Shown here: piece by piece, positions 33,667 to 45,800 of the stretch
How the letters are laid out: the number at the start of each line of letters is the position of its first letter
How positions within the stretch are numbered: the stretch's first letter is position 1
Source of the DNA: Liolophura sinensis
Taxonomy: Eukaryota > Mollusca > Polyplacophora > Chitonida > Chitonidae
DNA: 64,000 nt
Assembly: GCF_032854445.1 (NCBI RefSeq)
Contig: NC_088307.1
Location: 12,412,017-12,476,016, forward strand
Reading direction: 5' to 3'
Made by a program: the position numbers and the translations under genes
The notes under the pieces: model-generated
The model's input: only the letters and a program-made list of their open reading frames with translations
Told to the model about the DNA's origin: nothing
Database searches by the model: none

Positions 33667-34944
33667 ATGTCAAATAAATTATGATAAAACTGACCAGATG
33701 TCTTCAGATGTTCTTCTTTATACATGTGAGATAGACATATAGGACTCTCTCCAAAAATGGTAACAACGGCATTGGTTTTTAAAATGGTCAGTCTTTTATT
33801 AAAAAACATAATAATTCATATGTTTTGTGCTCAGCATAAAGTGAGAAGGCATGAATGATGACCATGGTGTGATCATTTTGAGTGGAGTGTAATACAGGGC
33901 GTGTTGTACAAAGACACAAGTATTATGACACGCCCGCTAGAATGCTGATTAGAGTGATCTCCCTTTACCAAGTGTTTCTCATAGCCTCGCTACAGGTAAT
34001 ACACGAATTATACTTTAGTTTGTATGAATTCATGTATTTCCTATATTTTTAGCATGAATGAAAAGTAATTCTACACTTATTAAGCGTATTTTAAGAGACA
34101 TGTCTGTCAGTGTTTAGGACACACGAATTGTGGGTTATATCTCCACATTGGATGGGCAAAGAATTCATGGATTCAGCGCTCTCGTTCTTAGTGGGACTAA
34201 GTGATAACAAGCATCAGAGAATCCCCCCCTCCCCCCAAACCTCGTTGGCCACGTGGGCAGTCTAGCATTCGTTGAAGGCCATTTGTCTTTCAGCAATATA
34301 GCGTGAATAAATGTAGGTCGCTTGTGAGGAAAAAGAGTCAAGCCACCAGTAACTTTCCAAAGGGCTGTGGTTAACATCCTTGAACTTCAGTTTCCTTTGA
34401 CAGGCACTTTGGTCTCCATTAGCAAACATTCCAGTTGCCTCCAGGCACTCCGATTTTCTCAACCCAGAAAGTGAAAAATTCTTGAGTATTCCGCTAAACA
34501 ACCACCGTATTTTTAATCGACTGCTAGAATTAGACGATTGGATACCAGGATTCGCACTGTTGGAGCTCGCCTGTGAAAAAAATGCTTGTCTTATTTTAAA
34601 TCAAATGGTCGAATTTGATGAGTTGTCCAGTTGTGGGAACGAAGCTTTGTGTGATAATTGTGAAGTAAATTTGACCCGTTTTCCAAGACGGGTGTATATC
34701 ACAACATCTACTAGTATTTAGTATAATTCAAGACGTACACGCAGAATAGAGAGTAAAACCAGAGTAGCGACAACATTGTGATAACTGGCAAATGGTTAGA
34801 CGTAGGTGAAATATGGCCTCTCATGAATTCACCTTAGTGAGGGTTTTGTTCTAGTCATTTGGTTTGTTTTTAGGTTTGTATTGAAAGTGGCTTAAAACTC
34901 AATCCTGCCTTAACTATATGAAGGGGCTAGTTGTGGCCTGGTGT

Positions 34945-35180
34945 CAGGGCACCATAATTACCCAGCATCTTCTCACCATTGCGGCAGCTGTGAGTTCAGG
35001 TCCAGCTCATGTTGGCTTTCTCTTAGGTCATTCGTAAGAAGGTCCCACAGCAGCCTGCGGATGGTCGTTGAATGTTTATCGGGCTCTGCAAGTTTTCCTC
35101 CTACCATAACGCTGGCCGTCGTCCTATAAGTGAAATATTCTTGAGTACAGCTGAAAACACCAAGGGCAATCAAATAAATA
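34945..35180 (+). mobile_element. V-SINE/RUDI-like, nearly full length
   Basis: Partial head, B-box-like GAGTTCAGGTCCAGC, body and AATCAAATAAATAA tail. It faces the minus-strand copy at 35229, tail to tail. Confidence 0.9.
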
Positions 35181-35228
35181 ACAAATTACACCCATTATAT
35201 GACAGTCAAGGAGTCCATGCGTTTGATT

Positions 35229-35450
35229 TAGTTATTTATTTGATGGGTGTTTTATGCCATACTCAAGATATTTTACGTATACCACGGCAGCCAGCATTAT
35301 GGTGGGTGGAAGCCGGGCAGATCTCGAGGAAACCCACGAGCACCCGAAGGTTGCTGGCAGACTTTCCAAGGTACAGCCGGAGAGCAAACCAGCATGAGCT
35401 AGAATTGAACTCACGGCGACCGTATTGGTGAGAGGCTCCTGGGTCATCAC
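35229..35450 (-). mobile_element. V-SINE/RUDI-like, nearly full length
   Basis: ATTTATTTGATGGGTGTTTT tail, then body, then GAATTGAACTCACGGCGACC and part of the head. Confidence 0.92.
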
Positions 35451-35465
35451 AACATGATGACATTT

Positions 35466-35485
35466 AGTGTGTGTGTGTGTGTGTG
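35466..35485. repeat. (GT)n microsatellite
   Basis: About ten GT units. Confidence 0.95.
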
Positions 35486-35774
35486 GCGGTTGCTCCAGGC
35501 ATTCCAATTTCTGCCATAGATAGCCCTGATCGCCGCTATATAGACAATTTGCAAACATTCATCCAACAGAACTTCCCAAACTGTTAAGAGCATGCAACTG
35601 ACCAACAATAAGCAGTGATGTTGTAAATAGGTGAACCGGACTTCCCACACATTGGTTACAAATTTCTGTAACGTCATGACGTCATAATGGCTTTCAATGG
35701 GAATGGAATGGAAAGTAATGCTACGAGAAGGTGTGGTGGGACTTTGGATGTTTTGGATCCATCTGTAAGCTCAT

Positions 35775-35945
35775 TGAAAAGCATGTCTTGACCGAGTGGT
35801 AAAGGTGCTCGCCTTTCAATCAACATGCGCGGGTTCAATCCTGGCGTTGGGCACAGAATTTTTTTTTCCGTTTTCAGTGTTCTTGGGGCTGTCGACGACG
35901 CTCAAGTGACCGTTTGCTAGACAAGTTCGTTTAAGACGACTCCCC
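35775..35945 (+). mobile_element. tRNA-like SINE head or tRNA pseudogene
   Basis: TTGACCGAGTGGTAAAGGTG and GCGGGTTCAATCCTGGC have A- and B-box form, but there is no acceptor stem pairing, so it is unlikely to be a working tRNA. Confidence 0.55.
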
Positions 35946-36079
35946 TCCCCCCCCCCCCCACACCAAATATATTGTGCATATCTGTGCTACACATGTCAGC
36001 AGCTTGCCAAAGTAAAGTTTGGTGGTTTACCCCGGACAGTTAAAACTACCCCCCCCCCCCAACCTTCGTAAACGCCTAA

Positions 36080-36152
36080 AATTCTTGAGTATGAAATAGT
36101 GAAATATTCTTGAGTACCGCTTAAAACACAAATCAAATCAAATAAATAATCA
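36080..36152 (+). mobile_element. V-SINE/RUDI-like tail fragment
   Basis: GTGAAATATTCTTGAGTACC and the tail AATCAAATCAAATAAATAA. Confidence 0.8.
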
Positions 36153-36349
36153 ATAGGTTCGCGTAGATATACTCTGTCATGTTTAAACTCTAGTTCTTAA
36201 TTTTGCCAAATCTTTATAAAAGCATTTATCATTTCTGAAATTGGAAAACTTGGAACAAATAAACAGTGGGATGCCGGAATATGTCATTTCTGCTTCAGTC
36301 ATTTTGAAGATAAATAATATATTGATCTATATTTTTCAGCCGTGAAATA

Positions 36350-36726
36350 TGTCACGAGTACTTAATACCGTCCTGTGTGACAAGTTTTATACATGTCACA
36401 AAATACTTAATACAGCCCTGTGTGACAAGTTTTATACATGTCACAAAATACTTAATACAGCCTGTGTGACAAGTTTTATGCATGTCACAAAATACTTAAT
36501 ACAGACCTGTGTGACAAGTTTTATACATGTCACAAAATACTTAATACAGACCTGTGTGACAAGTTTTATACATGTCACAAAATACTTAATACAGACCTGT
36601 GTGACAAGTTTTATACATGTCACAAAATACTTAATACAGACCTGTGTGACAAGTTTTATACATGTCACAAAATACTTAATACAGACCTGTGTGACAAGTT
36701 TTATACATGTCACAAAATACTGAATA
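36350..36726. repeat. 45-bp minisatellite with an inverted repeat in each unit, about 8 copies
   Basis: Each unit has TGTGACA, an 11-nt spacer (AGTTTTATACA) and TGTCACA, a 7-bp stem, linked by AAATACTTAATACAGACC. It begins 155 bp past the stop codon of the PhyH gene on its downstream side, so it could be transcribed in the 3' UTR. Confidence 0.9.
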
Positions 36727-36881
36727 TAAACCCGTATGGCTCGTGGCATTACGTGTATTATATCTTTACTTGTTTCCAAGTAAGTATATTCACATTTGAC
36801 CTTGCTCCATCTTTACTTTTCGGTCTTGACCCTCGCATCAGCCTTGGCCATTTTTGCAGTTCGACCTTGAACTTGATGTCA

Positions 36882-39800
36882 TCACTTGTCGGCCTTAACC
36901 GTCTTGTCAGTGGAAGGATCCAGAAAGTCTTTACCAGACATGTCTTCGCCCAGGTTGGTGCACTCAATGATAGCCGAGTTGGGTACCTGGAAACCGGGAA
37001 GACAATTACTTTAGTCATGACTACGAGGAGTCCTTCGGTGTGTGTACATATGCTGTATATCTGGTGGCAGGACGAATCCATGCCTTTAAAGTGCTGCTGA
37101 TACTGAAGCATCATCCCGAAGACACCAGACATGACACCCTACTGGGTAACATAATACTAACACCGGGTCAACCAGTCATGTTTCCTTGTTGTAACCTCTC
37201 AGCAGTGAGCGTCAATGGAGGCAGCAGCATGTACCATTTTCGAAGTCTTTGGTATGACCCGCCCCGGATTTGATTAAAGGTCTCCTGACTTCGAGACGGA
37301 TGCTCAAATCATTAGGCCACCGGAGCGGTGCATAGTTTTATAGTGGAATACAGAGAGTCAAAAATAAGAATCTAAATATAATGCCATTAACCTACATTAT
37401 CTTAGAAAAAAATCACGAAGAACAGGTTTTTGAACGGTTTCATTGACTTCTTCACAAGTTCATAAATTTGACTAGGTTCCCATGTGTTGGTAAGCAATAG
37501 AGCGCACTAGCAATAGAATGCACCAATGTTGAGGTCAACAACAGAACATATCAATGTTGAGCTCAACAACAGAACGAACCAATCTGCCATTGTTGAGGTC
37601 AACAACAGAAGCTACCAATGTTGAGGTCAACCCTAGAACATACCAATGTGGAGGCCAACAACAAAAACGTACCAATGTGGAGGCCAACAACAGAACGTAC
37701 CAATATAGAGGCCAACAACAAAACGTATCAATGTGGAGACCAACAACAGAACGTACCAATGTGGAGGCCAACAACAGGGCGTACCAACGCGGAGGCTAAC
37801 AACAGAATTGCTTTTGTGCAGTACCAATGTGGAGGCTGCCAATAGAACATGCCAATGTGGAGGCCAACATTAGACATACCAATGTGGAAGCCAACAACAG
37901 AACGTGCCAATGTGGAGGCCAACGACAGAATGTATCAATGCTGTGGACAACAATAGAACGCACCAATGTGGAGGTCAACAACAGAACGTACCTATGTGGA
38001 GGTCAACAGCAGAGCGTACCAATGTGGAGGTCAACAAAAGAACGTACCTATGTGGAGGTCACCAGCAGAACGTACCAATGGGGTGCATGGACTATACTTA
38101 GACTGTGACCACAGTAGATACCGATGTGGTAGTCGAACATGGTGTAATATGCACATCATGCCGGTTATCTACCATGGTGTGTGCCAAGGTGATGGCTTAT
38201 ACCTTCGTCATTGGCGTGTAGTTAGGGTGGTGATGTTTGTAGACAGGGTCGTTAGACTTGAGGTTGTAAGAGAACACGATGGCCCAGCGTCTCTTGTCAC
38301 TCGGGTTGGCGTTGCTCTTGTGCAGTAAATTACAGTCGAAATATAGGGCGTCTCCTGTGCGCAACAGATGGAGACACAAGAAAAGTTCTACATGTACTTT
38401 TTAGTTCCAAAGGATGAGGTACCACGGACAGATATAACATATTCGTTAAAATAACCGTAAAGCTTATAGAGTAAAGCATAAAGATATATGTACTTGAAAA
38501 GAAAGCTAACTGTTATGCAAACTAACACTTATATTGACCAAAGTGCTATTTGATCACCATAGATGTACCTGGGTCCATTATGACGTAATCGAGGGGACAT
38601 TTCTTGGCAATTTCCTGTACCCTCACCGGGTCTGCTCCAGTCTGTCCCCCCACAAAGTTATGATCGATACGGCCACATTTGTGAGAGCCACGAAGTACCT
38701 GTTAAGGAAGAGTCTCACGACTCAATCAAGTCATTCCGCTGTGTGTTCATTGGCAATCCAAACATAGAAGGTCGTACTGTGCAGTCTTACATGAGTTATC
38801 TTTTATTTTTGTATATATTGTAAATGAAAAGGATAACATTTAATTCTGAGGCGATGGAAGTTCATGTCTTTCACATAGTTACAAATTGTCTGCGACACTT
38901 AAGGGTTTATTAGCCTAAAGTTAAAAGTGATACCTCTAATTGTCCTAACCACAACAGATCGGATCTTGACCCGTGAGGTTAGAGGTTCGAATCCAGCTCA
39001 GGACAGTTCGGCTAGAGGTCTGTCGGATAATTGGGGAAGGATTGTGGCATATTTCCGTATACTACGATTTCCTCTAATCAAAAGCTGGGCGCTGTCGTAT
39101 AAATGAAGTATTTGTTATCATAGGCCAACGGCGTTAAACACCAATCAATTTATTTATTTATTTATTTGATTGGTGTTTTACGCCATACTCAAGAATATTT
39201 CACTTATACGGCGGCGGCCAGCATTATGGTGGGTGGAAACCTGGCTTAGCCCGGGCGAAACCCACGACCATCCGCAGGTTAACACCAATCAAGTAAACAA
39301 ATAACAAATAATTGCATGTATGGCTATGCGGTACTGTAGTTGCATTTATTTATTTATTTGATTGGCGTTTTACGCCGTACTCAAAAATATTTCACTTATA
39401 CCACGGCGGCCAGCATTATGGTGGGAGGAAACCGGCCAGAGCATTGGGGGGAAACTCATGACCATCCGCTGGTTTACTGTACTATTGGGTTACCTGAAGA
39501 CAACCGTTCTCTTTGTCACACCGGTCCACGGCCATCATAACGGAGGCGATCTGCGGGAACAGACAGCCATTCTTGTACCAGTATCTGCGACACATAACGG
39601 TTCAGAAAGAACAGAATGAGAAACCCTGCATTGGCTGCGACCGACAACCTAAACTAATTGGCCATCTTAGGTGTAGGTGTATTTTTTTATTTCATTGGTG
39701 TTTCACGCCGTACTCAAGAAATTTCATTTATTGAGTACATTATGCTGGAAGGAAACCAGGCAGAGCCCGGTGAAAACCCACGACCATCTGTAGGTAGCTG

Positions 39801-42800
39801 AAAGACCGCTCCACGAACGGTCGGAAAGGAAGCCAGCATCATCTGGGCCCAGTTTCACAAGATGTCGTACATGTACGATAATCGCACACATTGGACAATG
39901 GAAGGTAATAGTACAAAATATCGCACGACAAATGTAAGCTAAAAAAAATTTCGGGCCCAGTCTCACAAAGATGTCGTACATGTACGATAATCGCACACAT
40001 AGGACAATGGTAGGGTAATAGTGACGTATAAAATATCGCACGACAAATGTACGCTAAAAAATTTCGGACGCCACTTAGTGAAACTGGACCTTCGACGTCA
40101 ACTCACTGCTACCGCACTGGTGAGAGGATCGTGGGTCATTGCGCCGCGCTGGCGTGCTAACCCCTCGGTCACAGAGGCCCCGCCATATAAATAGATCTCG
40201 CTAAGAATTACATACGTCATAAAGGGGTCCCCCGTGGCTTTCTCTCCGACCGTACCTGGGAAGCTCTGTCAACAACCTGCGGATTGTCGTGGGTTTCGCC
40301 CGGGTTCTGTCCGGTTTCAGCCCATCATAATGCTGGCCGCCGTCGTATGTGTGAAAAAATCTTGAGTTCGGCGTAAAACGCCAATCAAATAAAATAAAAT
40401 ATAAACATACGTCAAACAACCTTAGAGGTTTTAAATTGGAATCGCATGATCCTGCATTTGATTGGTTGGATCAAGTCCCGCTAGTTGTAGGGACACAAAC
40501 GGAGACGATCTGCGGGAACAGACAGAAATACTACACCAAATTCTAGGGTTCATAATTTGAAGTCACGTCGGAGTCACAAATTCTTGCACATATGCAGGCG
40601 TCTTGGCTTTACGGCTACTGGATGCTGGTAACATTACAATGGATGCTCTACATAAACGAAGCGATAAAAACCATGAAACTCGTTTGTAAAGTGAAAGGAT
40701 TGGCAACTGATAATGACTTTTACAAAATACTGACAATTTTCTGAAAAGGTTTTTTTGTCTTCTGTGATTTCCCATAATTTTGTATGACACAGGAAATAGG
40801 GAAAGCAAGTTAATTTCTCAGATCATATATACAGATAGATGAGCTGTATGTAGGATCTAGATGGGACAAAAGTAGATATGTCACAGAATATCGAAGAAAG
40901 GAAATAACTTACGAGCACTAATCAAAACAGAATAATTTCCGTTAGCACGTCAAGGTAGTTTGAAACGATGTCTCTCACCCGTAATCCTGGTGCCATTCGA
41001 ATCGTCCCCCGACTTTAGCATTCTTCATCATGAATTTGGTATGGTAGTGGTACACTTCTCCGCCGTCCAGCAACTGCGGAAAAGGGAGATTGTAATTCTT
41101 TAACCTTTTCGCATGTTTGAAAGGTGTTCATTGAAGGATATTGTGAAGGCGTTACCCGGTTTCCTCCCTCTATAATGCTCGCCGCCGTCGTATAAGTGAA
41201 ATATTCTTGAGTACGGCATAAAACACCAATCAGATAAATAAATGATAAATCTGAAGGCATTATTCTGTTCTCTAATAAAATGATTTTTTTGTAAAGACCT
41301 GAAACTGGCCGATCCAACCAATGTAGTTTTGTCTCAACACTCAAATCATAAATTGCACTGAAAGTTGCTCTTTCATAAGCGAAAAGGTTGTCGAATTAGG
41401 GTACACATAAAGCGTATTTATTCACCACGATCAGTTTCAAACTGGGTACCGTATCAAAAGAAACTAAAATGCGAACATTCACAGCAAAATGTCATTTTAA
41501 AACGTTTGAAATGGATCATCTCTTAATACTTATGTAGAATGGTTCAGGGCGATCTAAGCTGGTATTTTTACCAGTCATTAAATAATCGCTGCCTCAGGCA
41601 ACGTACGAACCTCCTCGCAGTATCCGGCTATTTTCTCAGACCTCGCAACCATTCCGCTCACGTCATTTCCGGGGTGACTCCAGATACAAACCCGAGTGTG
41701 GGTCCCCTCGCTGTCGGCAATCTGGAATAGCATGAATATGGAATAAAAGCATAAATAATCCGCGTAGCAGCAGAAGTATGACAAAAGCCGAAAAATGGTG
41801 TGCGGAGATTCCAGGGACAAAGACAAAGACAAGTTATATAAGTATCCATTTCTCTCGTTAAGATATTTACGACCTTGTCCTAAAATCTTAATTCTTGCTC
41901 TAGAAGCCGCCCTCCTTTCTTAGTTTTGTGCCTCAAACGTATATCTTATCGTCATAGTCGTTCATACATCCTGCTTGCTATAAACGATTTCACCTACTGT
42001 AATTCTTCAACCTTTTCGCATGTTAGTAAGGTGTTTATTCAAGCATATTCTGAAGGCACTGTTCTCTGTAGACTGATACAATTATACTTTTTGTGAAGCC
42101 CTGAAATTAGCTTACCCAACCAATGTTGTTTTGTCTACAAAATCACGTTAAAATGTGCATGAATTGCACTGAAAGTTGCTGTTTTATACGCGAAGAGGTT
42201 GAGGAATTAGGGTACACTATAACAAATTGCACTAATTTTACAGCGAAAAGTGCTGGCAATTTTGTGACCAGTTCTTTTCACTGTAGATTTACAAGATGTG
42301 CTGTTTAATACTTACACCCAAAATACAATGTAGTAGTATATTTCCGCATATACCACTGTAAATAATCTGTTAACTTCATTGCAAATTAACAAAATCTTAC
42401 ATTTACAGCAAAGTGCACTGTAAATGGTGAAATCGCTACAGTTTTACAGACAATGCTCTAAATGCACATCAACTAGAGTAAAATTACACATCATAGATGC
42501 AGAATTGCGCTGGAAAGTGGTGTAAAATATTTACGACATGATTTACTGTAACAATATACAGTGCTTCAGGCTGTAAATTTGCATTCAATTCTTACAGTGT
42601 ACATGATATGACCAGGCCACTGTAAGTGTGAAGAAACACATAATCCAGTAGGGCCTTTAGGCATCTGGAAATTTTGATTTATTTTGCTCATAACAAACAT
42701 GATACACGGATGAAAAGACTTAAAATTATTTAAAATAACCAAATATAAGCAAGAGAACAAAGATGTGAGATTAACAGATTTGTGGTGAGAAAGACGATAC

Positions 42801-45800
42801 AAGCTTTGGATGACAGTTCCTGCCCCAGATACATGGACGTTAGACAGTAAAGCTTGGAATAAAAGATACAACAACAATCTTACGCCGTACGTGTTCTTCT
42901 TGATCTCCTCATTGTTTTCCAGAACGTGTTTCATTTTCTTCATCTCCTCGGCATCCAGGACGTTTCTTCAAGTGGAAAAAAATAAGTGGTAAAAGTGGAT
43001 ACATCAGTTATGTTCATGTTTCTGGTGGATTTGTTTTTTTTAGTTAATTAAGGAATCTAAAAAATAATTAAAATCAGTTCAACAGGCCCAAACGGTGTGT
43101 TCCAAAAAAGTAGTGTTCTTATATCCTATATCCCACAACGCCCATCGGTTTTGTAAGCACAGCTGGTCGATCTGTTTTTTATTTGTTAATTTATTTATTT
43201 CTTTAGTGGATTTCTTTGTTTATTTGGTTGGTGTTCAAGAATATTTCACTTGTACCATGGCGGCCAGCATTACGGTGGGAGGAAACCGCACAGAGCCCGA
43301 GGGAAACGCGAGACCATCCGCAGGTTGCTAAAAGACCTTCCTACGTACGGCCGGAGAGGTAGGCAACATTAGCTGGACTTGAACTCACAGTGACCGCATT
43401 GGTGGGAGGCTCCGGGGCCATTGCGCTGCGCTGCGCTGGCGTGCTAACCCTCTCGTCCATGGAGGTCCCCCGTTTAGTGGAATACTCAAGAATTTTTCAC
43501 TTATATAAGCACTTTGGCGGTCCGTTTCATGGATGGAAGAAAGCAGATTGGGACAAATAAACTGCCAACCTTTGGTAACTTGTGACATCTACACTCTTTC
43601 CCAATGACGGTTGATTTTGGAAAATCGTGAAAACCAGTGTTAACTTATTGTTGACTTTTTACCTTAAGATGAAGTAGCCATACTCGTTGTATTTGTCCTT
43701 CATCTCCTGTGTCAAGCCCGGGTTCTTAGGGTCAAACTGAAATACTGCGACACAAACCGACTGGTTAATTAGCCAAGATTTATTTGTGTAATCGGTGATA
43801 AGGCAATGTATGGAAATGATTATTGCTCTTATTCAAAACAAATCAAATCAATTTTTCTTTAAAATGGTGTTCAAAAATAATACAGTATTCGCCTTGGGCT
43901 ACTTATGCCAACAAAACCGCTCCATGGAGTTGTTGCAGGTTTATTTATTTATCGTTGCTTAACACCATATACAAGGTTTCCTGTTCTTTGATGGCAGTCT
44001 GTTACATTTGTATAATTCTCACACGATTAGTTCAAATAATAAGGAATATACAGGCTTAACCCCAGGTTGCATTTCGAAAATGGTATTAAGAACCAAAGAC
44101 TTATATTTCGTGTCTTTACTTTTCCGACAAAAAAAAACATGGGACATGAAAAGGAATTGTTTACCTCATACGCTACTTAAATCTATCTCAAAAATTAGAA
44201 GAATTACAGTATTCGATTTTAAATATTCAATGCTGTATTTGCGGTTACACATTTAAGGGCAACACATAAGCCTATAGCTAATGCCTTTAGTAGGCACCTG
44301 TTCTTTGATAGGTCTAAACATAACCTTGACCCCCAAACCGCAAAAGGTCAAGGAAAATATCCTCATAGTTAGGACTGGTTTTAACCATACACAGTGGCAT
44401 ATGCATTCCAGAGGAAAATAACAGGTATAACATACTTGCGTCCATGTTTATGTCCAGCAATGACTAGTAATCCACAGAGAGACTGGAGCTGATCCTTAAA
44501 GACCCTTGCAAAAGAGCTGCAACAAAAAAATCGTACCACTACATCACATAGATATGACGCTTGATCATTTTAGTCAACAGTACAACTTCTTATCTGTCAG
44601 TTTATACTTTGGAACCAGGCGTTCGTAACAGACAAGCAGACACACTGCATGTGTATCTAAAACAACAAAGACATCTGCATGACCTAGATATTCTCTAACC
44701 GTTATATATATGTAGCATAGCTTTCCTGGCTTAATATTTCGTACACGTTTAAAGGCCCGTTGGTCTACAACACTGCGCGTAATGTACTTTCGCGCGGTCA
44801 ACATGGTGAATGCCGGCTACAGAATGGATGCCGCATCAAGCCCAGTTATGTAAACATTCAAAGAGGTCCTACCCAACGTTGTCAACACTTGCGCGGTTCA
44901 TTTATCGAACACAGTCTGTATCTGAGCTAAACGTAATATAGATGTGGGTCTAGTTTAAAAATGAGACCTGGTGCATGTGCAAGGCAACTTGCTTGAGTTT
45001 GCTCATGAAAATTTATTACAAAAAGGATAACTTTTCACGGGAGTGTATTGAAGAACTAAAAGCAATAGTACAATGGTACAAGTTTAGTGTGGTTCGGAAC
45101 AAAATAGCTCTAAAGGTTTTCTCACAATTGCATATTGTTTATTTGTATATTTAATTGATTAGCGTTTTACGCTGTTTTTATGCCAGCGTGAGCAGGACTT
45201 GAACTCACAGCGGCCGCAGTGATGACAGCGTCCTATGTCATAGTCCTGCGCTAGCACGCCAAATCAGGTCACGGAGGAGCATCCTATTATCTGGTATTTA
45301 TTTATTAATTTATTTATTTGATTGGTGTTTTACGCCGTACTCAAGAATATTTCACTTATACGACGGCGGCCAGCATTATGGTGGGAGGAAACCGGGCAGA
45401 GCCCGTTGGAAACCCACGACCATCTGCAGGTTGCTGTCAGACCTTCCCACAATATTATCTGGCTTTCTTCGTTAGGTAGCACTGTGGAAATCTAGATGAC
45501 GGACGTGTAACTTGCTTTATTGAAATACATATTCGTTATTCATATTTTACGGATAATTTCTCCTTCCGATTGTGCAAAAATAATCAGCAAATTTGTAGGT
45601 AACAGATTAAATAAAGATATATATATATATATATATATATAAAGTGCAAACTTGCCTTCCTTACACTACTGCTATTTCTCCCGTCAGTCTTTTTCGTCCT
45701 CGTACAGGTTTTGGCGACACCGGCTTCTGGTCTTCGCTAAGCACAGAAGTAGGGCCTACAGCGTAAATAAAGCTTATGGCTTACATGTACGTCAGCTTAT

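Larger units (their letters stand above)
33667..36349. other. SURF2 to PhyH intergenic stretch
   Basis: Convergent side of SURF2 and PhyH. It contains three V-SINE pieces, a tRNA-like element at 35775 and two poly-C runs (about 35947 and 36050). No gene is recognised; short ORFs at 34165-34721 have no supporting splice sites or homology. Confidence 0.6.
39678..40183 (-). mobile_element. V-SINE/RUDI-like split by two MITE copies
   Basis: The tail and body (39678-39845) stop at AGCCAGCATCATCT. The head resumes at 40090 (GACGTCAACTCACTGC) and runs to GAGGCCCCGCC. The 245 bp between are two family-B MITE copies. Confidence 0.9.

Noticed and set aside
35775-35850. tRNA gene
   Set aside because: A- and B-box words are present but no cloverleaf or acceptor stem; better read as a SINE head.
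36349-36779. ORFs of 124 and 112 codons over the 45-bp array
   Set aside because: Repeat-period artefacts on both strands.
37500-38328. Overlapping 60 to 120-codon ORFs
   Set aside because: 28-bp minisatellite; the only real coding piece here is PhyH exon 8 at 38203-38354.
44450-44520. Possible PhyH alternative exon with ATGGACGCAA before GTATGT
   Set aside because: Joined to exon 2 it gives an immediate stop; it could at most be a 5' UTR exon.
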